A stretch of 64,000 nucleotides of DNA from Streptosporangiaceae bacterium NEAU-GS5 (lineage in GTDB: Bacteria; Actinomycetota; Actinomycetes; Streptosporangiales; Streptosporangiaceae). Positions 50,374 to 58,896 of the stretch are shown one piece after another. The stretch is from NCBI GenBank assembly GCA_017592665.1, contig JAGFNW010000005.1, forward strand, positions 124,001 to 188,000, in the 5' to 3' direction. The first letter of the stretch is position 1, and each line of letters begins with the position of its first letter. The position numbers were made by a program, and so were the translations under genes. The notes below the pieces were generated by a model. It saw only the letters and a list, made by a program, of their open reading frames with translations, was not told the DNA's origin and ran no database searches.

Positions 50374-50387
50374 TCTTGCAGGAATTC
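50369..50387. repeat. 19-bp inverted repeat, left copy
   Basis: CGTGATCTTGCAGGAATTC is the exact reverse complement of 51134-51152. It spans the start codon of the fused synthetase. The pair brackets its ATP-grasp part. Confidence 0.8.
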
Positions 50388-52520
50388 CCACGGCCAGTGC
50401 ACGTACCCGAACCCGAGGTCAAGGCCCTGCTGCGGGACGCGGGCGTGGCCGTCCCGCGCGGGGCCGTCGCCATCGCGGCCGGGGACGTGGCCGCCGCGGC
50501 CGAGGGCCTGACGTCGCCGCTGGTCGTGAAGGGCTTCGGCCCGGACCTGCTGCACAAATCGGACGTCGGGGCCGTGCGCCTGAACCTCGCCTCCCCCGCG
50601 GCCGCCGCGGCGGCCGCGGCCGACATCGCCGCACGTGTGCCCGCCTTGAGCGGATTTCTCGTGGAAGAGCAGGCGACCGGCGGCGTCGAGCTGATCGTCG
50701 GCCTGGTCCGCGACCCCGGTTTCGGCCCCGTGCTGCTGGCCGGGCTCGGCGGGGTGTGGACCGAGGCGCTGCGCGACACCGCGCTGCGCCTCTGCCCGGT
50801 CAGCGAGACCGACGTCCGCGACATGCTCGCCTCCCTGCGCGGCGCCCCCATCCTGTACGGCTCTCGCGGCGGCTCCGCCGTGAACATCGACGCCCTGGTC
50901 AGACTCCTCGTACGGCTCGGCGGCCCCGGCGGCCTCTGGGAAAGCCTCGACCTCGGCGAATTCGAGCTGAACCCGGTGATCGCCGGCCAGGACGGGGTCA
51001 TCGCCGTCGATGCCCGCTACATCCCGGACGCCCGCTACGCCCCGAGTGCAAGATCACGAACCGAGAACGCGCAGGCAGCGCCTGCCGCGCGGGAACCAGT
51101 GCAAGATCACGAAAGCGGCGACCGGCCACCCGAGAATTCCTGCAAGATCACGCGGGGGTTTGGGGGGGTGTTCGAGCCGCGGGGGGTGGCGGTGGTGGGG
51201 GCTTCGACGTCGAAGCCGGGGTTCGGGAACATGTTTCTCGAGTTCTACAAGGCCACCGGGGTGCCGCTGGTGGCCGTGCATCCGTCGGCCACGGAGATCG
51301 CCGGAGTGCCGTGCGTGTCCTCGCTGAGCGCGGCGGACGTCGACTACGCGCTGGTCGCGGTGCCGGCCGAACGGTGCGCCGATGTGCTGCGTCAAGCCGA
51401 GGGGATACCCTTCGTGCAGGTCATGAGCGGCGGCTTCGCCGAGATGGGGCGAGCGGAGCTGGAGGCCGAGTTGGTCGAGGCGCTCCCGTCCGGCACGCGG
51501 CTGCTGGGCCCCAACTGCATGGGCGTCTACTGTCCGCGCGGCCGTCAGACGTTCGTGGGCGGCGGGCTGGGGCCGCCCGGCGGGATGGCGCTGATCTCGC
51601 AGAGCGGCGGCCTCGCGGGCGAGGTCATCAAAGTGGGCGAGCGCCGTGGCCTGGCCTTCAGCCGGGTGGTCACGGTCGGCAACGCGGCCGACGTGACCCC
51701 GGCCGAGCTGCTGCGCTGGCTCGCCGGCGACGCCGAGACCACCGCCGTGGGCCTCTACCTCGAACGCGCCGACGAGGATCTGTTCGGCGCGCTCGCCGGG
51801 CTGCCGCAGCCGGCGGTCGTGCTGGTCGGCGGCCGCAGTTCGCAGGGACGGCGGGCCGCCGCCTCGCACACGGGCGGCCTGGTCAGCGACGCCCGGATCT
51901 GGCAGGCCCTCGCCGCGCAGACCGGGACCGCGCTCGTGACCAGCCAGGACGACCTGATCGGCGCGCTGTCGTTCTTCCAGGCGCACGGCGCGCGCCTGGG
52001 GACGGGAGACGGGGTGCTGGTCATCGGGCCGAGCGGCGGGGCGAGCGTCCTCGCGGCCGACGCGTTCGACCGGGCGGGGCTCGCGTTGGATCCGCTGGCC
52101 TCCGAGGCGATCGAGCGGCTGGCCGCGCTCGGGTTGGGGGCGGGGACCTCGCTGGCCAATCCGCTGGAGCTTCCCATCGGGCCGCGTACGCGGCCCGATC
52201 TCGTCCGCGATGCCATCGAGGCGATCGGCTCGTTCGCCGATGTGATCGCTCACGTGAACGTGCAGAGCTTCTTCACGTACGGCGATGCCGCCGAGCCCCT
52301 CTACGCCTACGCGGAGGCGCTGGCGGCGACACAGGCCGCGCATCCAGGGATGCGGGTCACGCTCGTAACGCGCAACGGCGAGTGCGCGCCCGCGGGCGTG
52401 GAGGACGCGGTGCGGGCCATCGCGGCGGGCGCCGGGATCCCCGTCTACCGTTCGATGGAAGCCGCGGCCACGGCGGTGGCCGCGGGAAAAACCTATGGAG
52501 GACGTCATGGGGCTGCTTGA
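50370..52520 (+). CDS. Fused ADP-forming type acyl-CoA synthetase (ATP-grasp plus CoA-binding/ligase)
   Basis: A protein of 716 residues in reversed order. First comes the beta-like ATP-grasp part (residues about 1-220: SPLVVKGFGPDLLHKSDVGA, FELNPVIAG). Then a linker of about 40 residues. Then the alpha-like part: GVAVVGASTSKPGFGNMF, LLGPNCMGVYCPRG, ISQSGGLAGEVI and ASHTGGLVSD with the candidate phospho-His. Acetyl-CoA synthetase (ADP) relatives in acyl catabolism act on CoA esters reversibly. The linker is coded by DNA repeats, and the gene's first bases are an inverted copy of them. GTG 50370 lies in the ligase stop. Confidence 0.82.
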   Translation: MILQEFPRPVHVPEPEVKALLRDAGVAVPRGAVAIAAGDVAAAAEGLTSPLVVKGFGPDLLHKSDVGAVRLNLASPAAAAAAAADIAARVPALSGFLVEEQATGGVELIVGLVRDPGFGPVLLAGLGGVWTEALRDTALRLCPVSETDVRDMLASLRGAPILYGSRGGSAVNIDALVRLLVRLGGPGGLWESLDLGEFELNPVIAGQDGVIAVDARYIPDARYAPSARSRTENAQAAPAAREPVQDHESGDRPPENSCKITRGFGGVFEPRGVAVVGASTSKPGFGNMFLEFYKATGVPLVAVHPSATEIAGVPCVSSLSAADVDYALVAVPAERCADVLRQAEGIPFVQVMSGGFAEMGRAELEAELVEALPSGTRLLGPNCMGVYCPRGRQTFVGGGLGPPGGMALISQSGGLAGEVIKVGERRGLAFSRVVTVGNAADVTPAELLRWLAGDAETTAVGLYLERADEDLFGALAGLPQPAVVLVGGRSSQGRRAAASHTGGLVSDARIWQALAAQTGTALVTSQDDLIGALSFFQAHGARLGTGDGVLVIGPSGGASVLAADAFDRAGLALDPLASEAIERLAALGLGAGTSLANPLELPIGPRTRPDLVRDAIEAIGSFADVIAHVNVQSFFTYGDAAEPLYAYAEALAATQAAHPGMRVTLVTRNGECAPAGVEDAVRAIAAGAGIPVYRSMEAAATAVAAGKTYGGRHGAA
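51046..51060. repeat. Direct repeat copy A in the linker
   Basis: GTGCAAGATCACGAA, identical to the copy at 51099-51113, in the linker-coding region of the fused synthetase. Confidence 0.75.
51099..51113. repeat. Direct repeat copy B in the linker
   Basis: GTGCAAGATCACGAA, 53 bases from copy A and sharing TGCAAGATCACG with the 19-bp copy at 51134. Confidence 0.75.
51134..51152. repeat. 19-bp inverted repeat, right copy
   Basis: GAATTCCTGCAAGATCACG, exact reverse complement of 50369-50387 and third direct copy of the TGCAAGATCACG core. Confidence 0.8.
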
Positions 52521-53256
52521 CGGCAAGGTGGCGCTGATCACCGGTGGCGCGCGCGGCATGGGCGCCTCGCATGTGCGCCTGTTCCTGGAAGAGGGCGCCC
52601 AGGTGGTCTTCGGTGACGTGCTCGACGAGGAGGGCAAGGCGCTCGCCGAGGAGACGGGCGCGGTGTTCGCCCATCACGACGTCACCGACCAGGAGGCGTG
52701 GCAGCGCGTCGTGGAACAGACCGTCAGCACGTACGGCAAGCTCGACGTTCTGGTCAACAACGCCGGGATCCTGAAATTTCGACGGATCGCGGATATGTCG
52801 CTCGAGGAGTTCCAGCGGGTCATCGACGTGAACCTCAAGGGCACCTTCCTTGGGGTGAAGTCGGTGATCGAGCCGATGAAGGCGGCCGGGCGCGGCTCGA
52901 TCGTGAACATCTCCTCCGTCGAGGGGTTCATGGCCGCGGAAGGCATGGGGGCGTACGCGGCCTCGAAGTTCGGGGTCCGTGGGATCACCAAGGCGGCCGC
53001 CCGCGAGCTGGCCAAATTCAAGATCCGGGTGAACACCGTGCACCCCGGCGCGATCAACACGGCGATGGCCATGGACCCCGAGCTGATGACCGAGGTCGAC
53101 GGCGACCAGTTCTTCAAGGCCATGGTCATCAAACGGTTCGCCAAGCCCGTCGAGGTGTCGCACGTCGTCGCGTTCCTGGCCTCCGACCGGGCCTCCTACT
53201 GCACCGGCAGCGAGGTTCTGGTGGACGGCGGCCTCCTGACCGGCGCCGGATACTGA
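52507..53256 (+). CDS. SDR oxidoreductase, 3-alpha/20-beta-HSD-like
   Basis: A protein of 249 residues. TGGARGMGASHVRLFLEEGA, NNAGILKF, ISSVEGFMA with the catalytic Ser, and YAASKFGVRG match the hydroxysteroid dehydrogenase / FabG3 branch. ATG 52507 has GGAGGA at ideal spacing; an ATG at 52495 is also in frame. It overlaps the synthetase end by 14 bases and closes the operon. A hydroxysteroid or hydroxyacyl-CoA substrate is inferred. Confidence 0.83.
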   Translation: MGLLDGKVALITGGARGMGASHVRLFLEEGAQVVFGDVLDEEGKALAEETGAVFAHHDVTDQEAWQRVVEQTVSTYGKLDVLVNNAGILKFRRIADMSLEEFQRVIDVNLKGTFLGVKSVIEPMKAAGRGSIVNISSVEGFMAAEGMGAYAASKFGVRGITKAAARELAKFKIRVNTVHPGAINTAMAMDPELMTEVDGDQFFKAMVIKRFAKPVEVSHVVAFLASDRASYCTGSEVLVDGGLLTGAGY

Positions 53257-53374
53257 GCTCTTTCTTCATGTTTGGGTAAAGAAACTTGGTTAAATGCATA
53301 TCTGGGGTTGAACGTCCCTTTTAAGTCGATAGTCTCATCCGTCACAAGCTCCCCCCGCGACGGATGGCTCACGC

Positions 53375-54442
53375 ATGACCCCAGAGATGAGCAAACTGAT
53401 CGACCTGCTCAGGAGCGAGCTCGGCTACACAGAGGGCTCGGGTGGCTACACCAAGTTCGGCGAGTGGTACAACTCCGTCGAACACGACTCCAACTACTCC
53501 AATCAGCCGTGGTGCGACATGTTCCTCTCCTGGGGAGCGCACAAGCTCGGCTACGACGAGTGGTTCGGCCAGTTCTCCTACACCGTCGACCACGCCAAGT
53601 GGTTCAAGGAGCAGGGCGCGTGGGGGACCAAGCCCTCGCCCGGCGCGATCGTCTTCTACGACTGGAGCGGTGGCCACTCGGTCGACGGCATCGACCACGT
53701 CGGCATCGTCACCTCCGTCGCCGGAAACACGATCCACACGATCGAGGGCAACGTGGACGGCAGGTTCGTCCACGAGAAGGTCCGCGACCAGAGGAGCGTC
53801 GTCGGATACGGCTACCCCGAGAAGATCCTCAAGCGCGTGGGCGACCAGGAGGCCAGCGTCACTCTCCTGGCCAAGAAGACGGCCAACACGACCGACGCCC
53901 TGATCTCGGTCACTCCGGACACGGACTCCCCCACCGCCGAAGCCACCGCCAAAGCCACCGACGAAGCCACCGCCCAGCCCATTGATCAGCCGGCCGAACC
54001 CGCCAAGCCCGCCGCCCAACCGGTCGCGAAGGCCGCCGCGAAAACCGTCGCGAGAGCAGCCGCCCCCAAGGCCGTCGTCACCCACGCCAAGCCGGCCGTC
54101 AAAGCGATCACCGCCAAGCACGTCACCACGACCGCCACCACGACGCTGGCCACCGTCCCCATGGCGTCGGTTCAGCAGCTGCCCATCGGCGGCCTGCCGA
54201 GCCTCGGCGCCCAGGCCCTCATCACACCGGCCCTGCTGGCCGCGCTCGCCATCGCGTACGTCAAGTCACGCCGCACCCACCTGCGGCCCGCGCTCGCCGC
54301 CGCCGGCACGCGCATGACCGCGCGCCGCCGCGAACGACCCGCGCCGGCCCCCATCCCTGCCACCACCAGCAGCACGTACGTCGGCAAGCGCCGCAAGACG
54401 GCCACGGTGGCCCAGACCCGCGGCCGCCACCGCCGCCGCTAG
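53375..54442 (+). CDS. CHAP-domain amidase-like protein with C-terminal membrane anchor
   Basis: A protein of 355 residues. The CHAP domain (about 1-150) has QPWCDMFLSW with nucleophile Cys47 and GIDHVGIVT with His108. An Ala/Thr/Lys-rich stretch (about 180-270) resembles a cell-wall spacer. A hydrophobic segment near 283-300 (ITPALLAALAIAYV) and a very basic tail follow. There is no N-terminal signal peptide, so export or topology is unclear. It likely cleaves peptidoglycan or a related amide. The gap 53257-53374 is AT-richer and holds no gene. Confidence 0.8.
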   Translation: MTPEMSKLIDLLRSELGYTEGSGGYTKFGEWYNSVEHDSNYSNQPWCDMFLSWGAHKLGYDEWFGQFSYTVDHAKWFKEQGAWGTKPSPGAIVFYDWSGGHSVDGIDHVGIVTSVAGNTIHTIEGNVDGRFVHEKVRDQRSVVGYGYPEKILKRVGDQEASVTLLAKKTANTTDALISVTPDTDSPTAEATAKATDEATAQPIDQPAEPAKPAAQPVAKAAAKTVARAAAPKAVVTHAKPAVKAITAKHVTTTATTTLATVPMASVQQLPIGGLPSLGAQALITPALLAALAIAYVKSRRTHLRPALAAAGTRMTARRRERPAPAPIPATTSSTYVGKRRKTATVAQTRGRHRRR

Positions 54443-54452
54443 CCGGGCCCTG

Positions 54453-57400
54453 TCACCCCCCGATGAAGACGAACGCCGCCCAGAACCACGGATCCGCGAA
54501 CGGCCGCTCGGACGGGTCCATCAAGGGCAGGCCGACCAGGTCACGCGGCACCTTTCCGGCCAGCCTGGCCAGGACGTCCTTCGCCGTGACGTCGCGCAGC
54601 CACAGCTGGGCCGCCCGCAGCCGGGCGGCCGGATGGCCGCTCCCCCGGTAGAACTCCGCGGCGAGCAGGGCGGTCGTCGTGTCGGCCACCGACCACAGAG
54701 TGCCGACCACCCCGGCCGCGCCGCTCTGGATGCACGCGGCGGGCATCCCGACGGCCTCATCACGCGCGTCCAGGACGTCGCTGATCGCGCTCTGACAGGC
54801 GGACAGGAAGACCAGCTGGACGTCCTCGAACAGGCGCAGATCCAGGATCTCGCGGACGGTCAGGGTGCCCCCGCCGAGTCCCAGCTCCGACTCCAGAGGG
54901 TCGGTCAGGGAGTAGCGGCCGTGGCAGGCGAGATGGACATGGTCGACACCGGCCGGCCGGGCGAGCAGTTCCGGCTTCGCCCCGACGACCGCGGCGCCGA
55001 ACTCGGCCGTGACGGCGGCGATCTCGTAGGCGGCCTGAGGCACTCCGTCGATGTCGCCCACGGCCAGCAGCGACGCGGGTCCCGCGGCCTCACGCCGGGC
55101 GTGGCAGACGCTCAGCGCCTGCGCGGACGGAGGCAGGATCACCTCGAAGTCGTCCAGCAGCGAACGGCCCTGGTAGGCGATGGCGTGGAACGGGAGGAGA
55201 TTCCACGGAGCGAACGCGACGACGGCGATCCGGTGGCATCCGCGGCGGCGCAGCACCTGTCCCAGCTCGTGGCCGACACGGGCGAACGGGGAGCCGGCCA
55301 GCGTGCCGAGCAATCCGCGAAATCGGGCGCTGCCGAAGAGCTGCCCGGCGAGCAGACCGTCTTCGCCCTCGCCCGGCATGACCAGCGCGGCAAGGTCGGC
55401 GAACCGCACCCCCTCGTGGAACACGACCTCCGCTGGTTCCCCCGCTATGAGCGAGACACTGCCCCATTCGGTGGTCAGCAGGTAGACCAGCGCATCGACA
55501 TGGCCTGCGGCCCGCAGGATCGACGGATACGACGGGCTCGCCCCGAAGTCCGCGAAACCGGGGAGCAGCCGGATGCGGGCCGCCGCGTCCGCCCGGTCGC
55601 GCCGGGCCCGGGCGGCGTCGGCCGCCAGATTGTTCTCCCAGGATTGGACGTCGGCCGGCGTGACGCCGCCCCTGGCGATCCAGACGTCTCTGAGGAGCCG
55701 TTCGGCTTCCGCGACCCGGTTGTCGGCGTCCCGGTAGGCGGCGTGCGCGCCGGGGTCGGCCTCGGCCACCCGAGCCAGGTCAGGATGGCCGAGCGACTCG
55801 CGCAGCGTTCTGGCCCGGCCGCGTTCGGCCAGGGTGATCGCGGCCGGCAGGTCGCCGCACCGCACGGCCGCGTAGGCCGCGAGGCTGTAGCCGACGCCGA
55901 CCTGACGGACCTCGGTCGCGCGGGACCGGCCGAGCTCGGTGCTGCCGTAGCTGGCCTCGTACGCTTCGACGGCGACGCCGAAGGCGGCGGACGCCTCCGG
56001 CCAGCGGCCAAGCGACCCGTGGAAGGTGCCGAGGTCGGTGGCGATTCCGGCGCACAACGTCGGCGCGGTCGCGGGTGTCAGGATGGCCAGGGCCTGCTCG
56101 TAGGCCGCCAGCGCCTGGTCGCCCTCTTCGGCGAAGCCCCCGTCCACGCGGAACTGGTGGATGAGGGCCTTGTTGTAGCAGACCATCCCCCATTCCATGG
56201 GATGGGCGGCGCGGTCGATGCTCTGAACGGCCTGCTCGGCCGCCGCCAGGGCCTCGTCGAGATCGGCCGCGCGGTCGCCGCCGGCGCGTTCCCGCAGCGC
56301 CAGGGAGAGGGTGGAGTGGATGACGCCCCACTCCAGGGGATTGGACTCCGGCCGCAGCAGGGCGGCCCCCTGCCGGTAGTTCGCCAGCGCTTCCTCGACG
56401 TCTCCCAGCTGGGACCGGGCACTGCCGAGGACGTAGTGGGCGCGGAAGCGTAGCTCACCGTGGGCGGCGATCTCGGGGGCGGCCAGCACCTCCTCCAGGC
56501 GCCTCGCGGCCTCGCGGGGCCGCCCCTCGCCGCCCCACCTCCCCCGCTCCAGCAGCACGCTGGCCAGGCCGATCTCCGCGTACGCCCAGTATGGGAAATG
56601 GTCGGCCTTGGTGAGCACGCCGAGCGCACGGCCGAAGCAGGCGATGGAGCGCTCGATGTTGTCGACGTGGCTGCCCGTCTGGCATCCCGCGTAGTAGACG
56701 CCGAAATTGGCCTGGAGCATGCCCCATTCGACCGGTGAGCCCGCCGGGGTGAGGACGGATTCGGCCTGCGCCAGGTGGTGTCTTGCCGCTTCCAGGTGGG
56801 TGGCCCGGTCGCCCCAGGCCACGCGCGTCAGGGTGTGGGCGAGATTGTTGTTGACCATGCCCCACAGGAACGGCTGAGCGGCGCCGTCGATCATCTCCAG
56901 CGCCGCCTGGAGATAGGCGATCCCACGCCGCTGGTTCTCCTCGCGCGTGCCCTCGGTCCTGACCGAATAGGCGAGGTCGAAGTTCATCATCAGGGCGATG
57001 CGGTTCCTGATGTCGCCCGGCTCGGTCCACTGCTCCTCCAGCCGGTGCCAGATGGCGAGGGCCAGCTCGACGTCGTCGCCGCTCTCGCGGCCGTAGAAGG
57101 CGGCGAGCGCGAGGTTGTTCACGGCCGCGGCCCAGAGCGACTCGGTCTTCGGCCGGTGCTCGGCCAGAACGGCCACCGCGGATTCGATGAGCGCACGGCC
57201 GGCCGCGTACTCGTCACGATGGCCGAGCTCGCCCAGGCGCAGATGGGCGGTCCCGCGGAGGGATTGGATCTCGGCCCATTGGACCGGGTCCGCGGCCTGG
57301 TCGCACTCGGCGCCGAGCTCCTCCAGCTGCCGCTGCGCCTCGCGTACGGTCGCGACCGTGGACCCGCGGAGCGAATCCAGCAGACGCTTGGCGCGGCTAC

Positions 57401-58004
57401 GGCGGAGCGTGAAATACAGCGGGCCGAGGATGTTGACGAGCGCGGCCGGATCGACGAACTCCGCGCCTTCCGCGGCCAGCAGATCGAGGCACTCTCGGCA
57501 CAGCGCGATGTTCTCGTCGAGGCGCTCGTCGTCGTTCGGGTCGCCGATGCGCTGGTAGAGCGCGGACAGCCGTTCCAGCGCGGTGCCCGTCGGCGGCGGG
57601 ACGTCCGTGACGTCATCGGCCGCCGGCTGCGACGGCCGGGCCGCCCATGGACCCGCGACGACACCGGCGAGCGTGGACAGATCCACGTGCGCGATCTGGA
57701 CCGGGCCACTGCCGATGACGGTCCCTGCCAGCTCGAGGGCCAGCTCCAGGTTGTCCCGCTGGTGGCTCCCCCGCTCCCCTACGAACAGGAATTTCGGCAG
57801 CGTGTCCGGGTGGTAGGCGAGAACCGGATGCGGGATCTGGAGCGTGGTGTGACATCGACGGCAGGTGAAGAAGAACAGGTCTCCGCGGGCGAGGGAGGCC
57901 GCGAAATCGGCGTCCGCCGCGACGTCGACCACTAATCGCTGCTCGACGAGCATCTGGCCGGAACAGCCGGGACAGGCGACCACGCCACGCCGGACAGCAG
58001 CCAT
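54453..58004 (-). CDS. CpXC-TPR-CHAT protein
   Basis: A protein of 1183 residues. An N-terminal CpXC-like zinc domain has Cys11/Cys14 (CPGC) and Cys48/Cys51 (CRRC), with the expected LARGDLFFFTC lead-in. A long tetratricopeptide array follows (about 130-760) with repeated PxEWGM segments (PVEWGMLQANFG, PMEWGMVCYNKA). The C-terminal CHAT protease domain has HLACHGRYSL with His1028 and LSACQSA with Cys1070, and ends in DPWFWAAFVFIGG. TPR-CHAT proteins are candidate proteases in signalling or defence; a CpXC head is unusual. No effector substrate is adjacent except the CHAP gene. Confidence 0.88.
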   Translation of the reverse strand: MAAVRRGVVACPGCSGQMLVEQRLVVDVAADADFAASLARGDLFFFTCRRCHTTLQIPHPVLAYHPDTLPKFLFVGERGSHQRDNLELALELAGTVIGSGPVQIAHVDLSTLAGVVAGPWAARPSQPAADDVTDVPPPTGTALERLSALYQRIGDPNDDERLDENIALCRECLDLLAAEGAEFVDPAALVNILGPLYFTLRRSRAKRLLDSLRGSTVATVREAQRQLEELGAECDQAADPVQWAEIQSLRGTAHLRLGELGHRDEYAAGRALIESAVAVLAEHRPKTESLWAAAVNNLALAAFYGRESGDDVELALAIWHRLEEQWTEPGDIRNRIALMMNFDLAYSVRTEGTREENQRRGIAYLQAALEMIDGAAQPFLWGMVNNNLAHTLTRVAWGDRATHLEAARHHLAQAESVLTPAGSPVEWGMLQANFGVYYAGCQTGSHVDNIERSIACFGRALGVLTKADHFPYWAYAEIGLASVLLERGRWGGEGRPREAARRLEEVLAAPEIAAHGELRFRAHYVLGSARSQLGDVEEALANYRQGAALLRPESNPLEWGVIHSTLSLALRERAGGDRAADLDEALAAAEQAVQSIDRAAHPMEWGMVCYNKALIHQFRVDGGFAEEGDQALAAYEQALAILTPATAPTLCAGIATDLGTFHGSLGRWPEASAAFGVAVEAYEASYGSTELGRSRATEVRQVGVGYSLAAYAAVRCGDLPAAITLAERGRARTLRESLGHPDLARVAEADPGAHAAYRDADNRVAEAERLLRDVWIARGGVTPADVQSWENNLAADAARARRDRADAAARIRLLPGFADFGASPSYPSILRAAGHVDALVYLLTTEWGSVSLIAGEPAEVVFHEGVRFADLAALVMPGEGEDGLLAGQLFGSARFRGLLGTLAGSPFARVGHELGQVLRRRGCHRIAVVAFAPWNLLPFHAIAYQGRSLLDDFEVILPPSAQALSVCHARREAAGPASLLAVGDIDGVPQAAYEIAAVTAEFGAAVVGAKPELLARPAGVDHVHLACHGRYSLTDPLESELGLGGGTLTVREILDLRLFEDVQLVFLSACQSAISDVLDARDEAVGMPAACIQSGAAGVVGTLWSVADTTTALLAAEFYRGSGHPAARLRAAQLWLRDVTAKDVLARLAGKVPRDLVGLPLMDPSERPFADPWFWAAFVFIGG

Positions 58005-58056
58005 CCGCCCACCTTCCCAGAATCGACGTCCACATTCTCGCCTGGCGGGCAGGTCT

Positions 58057-58896
58057 TCACGAACGCCCGGATGTGAGGCCGTGGTCGGCGGCGAAGGTCT
58101 CGAGCGCGCTTACGGCGTCGCGGCGGCGGGTCCACGGCCGGACGATCATCCGGTCGACGCCCAGCTTCTCCCAGGCGCCCACCTCATCCGGGCCGCTCAG
58201 TTGGTAGGCGTGCGCCGTGACCGAGAAACCGGCGGAGACGCGCATCGAACTCAAGGCCTCCACCTGGGGCCGGATCGAGTCGATCGAGTGCGGCATGCTG
58301 ATCCAGCCGTCGCAGAGGCGGGCCGCGCGGCGCAGCGCGGCCCGGGACTCCCCTCCGGCCAGGATCGGCAGCCGCGCCTGCACCGGCTTCGGCTCGAAGG
58401 CCACCTCGGGGAAGGCGTAGAACCTGCCTTCGTGCGCCACCACGGGCTCCGACCACAGCCGCCGGGTCACCTCGATGGCCTCGTCGAGGCGGGGCCCGCG
58501 GGTGGCGAAGTCGAGGCCCGCGGCCTGCCACTCCCCCGGATACCAGCCCGCGCCCACGCCGCACACGGCCCGGCCGTCCGAGACGACGTCGAGCGTGGCG
58601 AAAGCGCGCGCCGACACGAAAGGGTGCCGGAGCGCATAGAGGTGGACGGCCGTGCCGAGCCGTACGTGCCGGGTCAGGCCCGCGAGCCAGCACAGGTAGG
58701 CGGGCGCGTCGAACAGCGGCGTCGTGGGTGAGATGCCGGGCTTGTCGGTGCCGGGATAGATGGCCAGGGAAAGGTCGGTGGCGAAGACCAGGTGCTCCGG
58801 CAGCCACACCGACTCGAAGCCGAGCTCGTCGGCGGCCACCGCCACGTCGCGCCAGGCGTCCGGGTGGAGCAGGCCGAGCGGCACGCCGAACCTCAC
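58057..58896 (-). CDS. LLM-class F420-dependent oxidoreductase
   Basis: A protein of 279 residues. FGVPLGLLHPDAWRDVAVAA at the start, ELGFESVWLPEHLVF and VRLGTAVHLYALRHPF give the TIGR03619-like F420 branch of luciferase-fold enzymes. GTG 58896 makes a GTGA overlap with the small FadE gene upstream, so they are coupled. The third gene of the fadE31 unit, it presumably reduces or oxidises a pathway intermediate. Confidence 0.83.
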   Translation of the reverse strand: MRFGVPLGLLHPDAWRDVAVAADELGFESVWLPEHLVFATDLSLAIYPGTDKPGISPTTPLFDAPAYLCWLAGLTRHVRLGTAVHLYALRHPFVSARAFATLDVVSDGRAVCGVGAGWYPGEWQAAGLDFATRGPRLDEAIEVTRRLWSEPVVAHEGRFYAFPEVAFEPKPVQARLPILAGGESRAALRRAARLCDGWISMPHSIDSIRPQVEALSSMRVSAGFSVTAHAYQLSGPDEVGAWEKLGVDRMIVRPWTRRRDAVSALETFAADHGLTSGRS

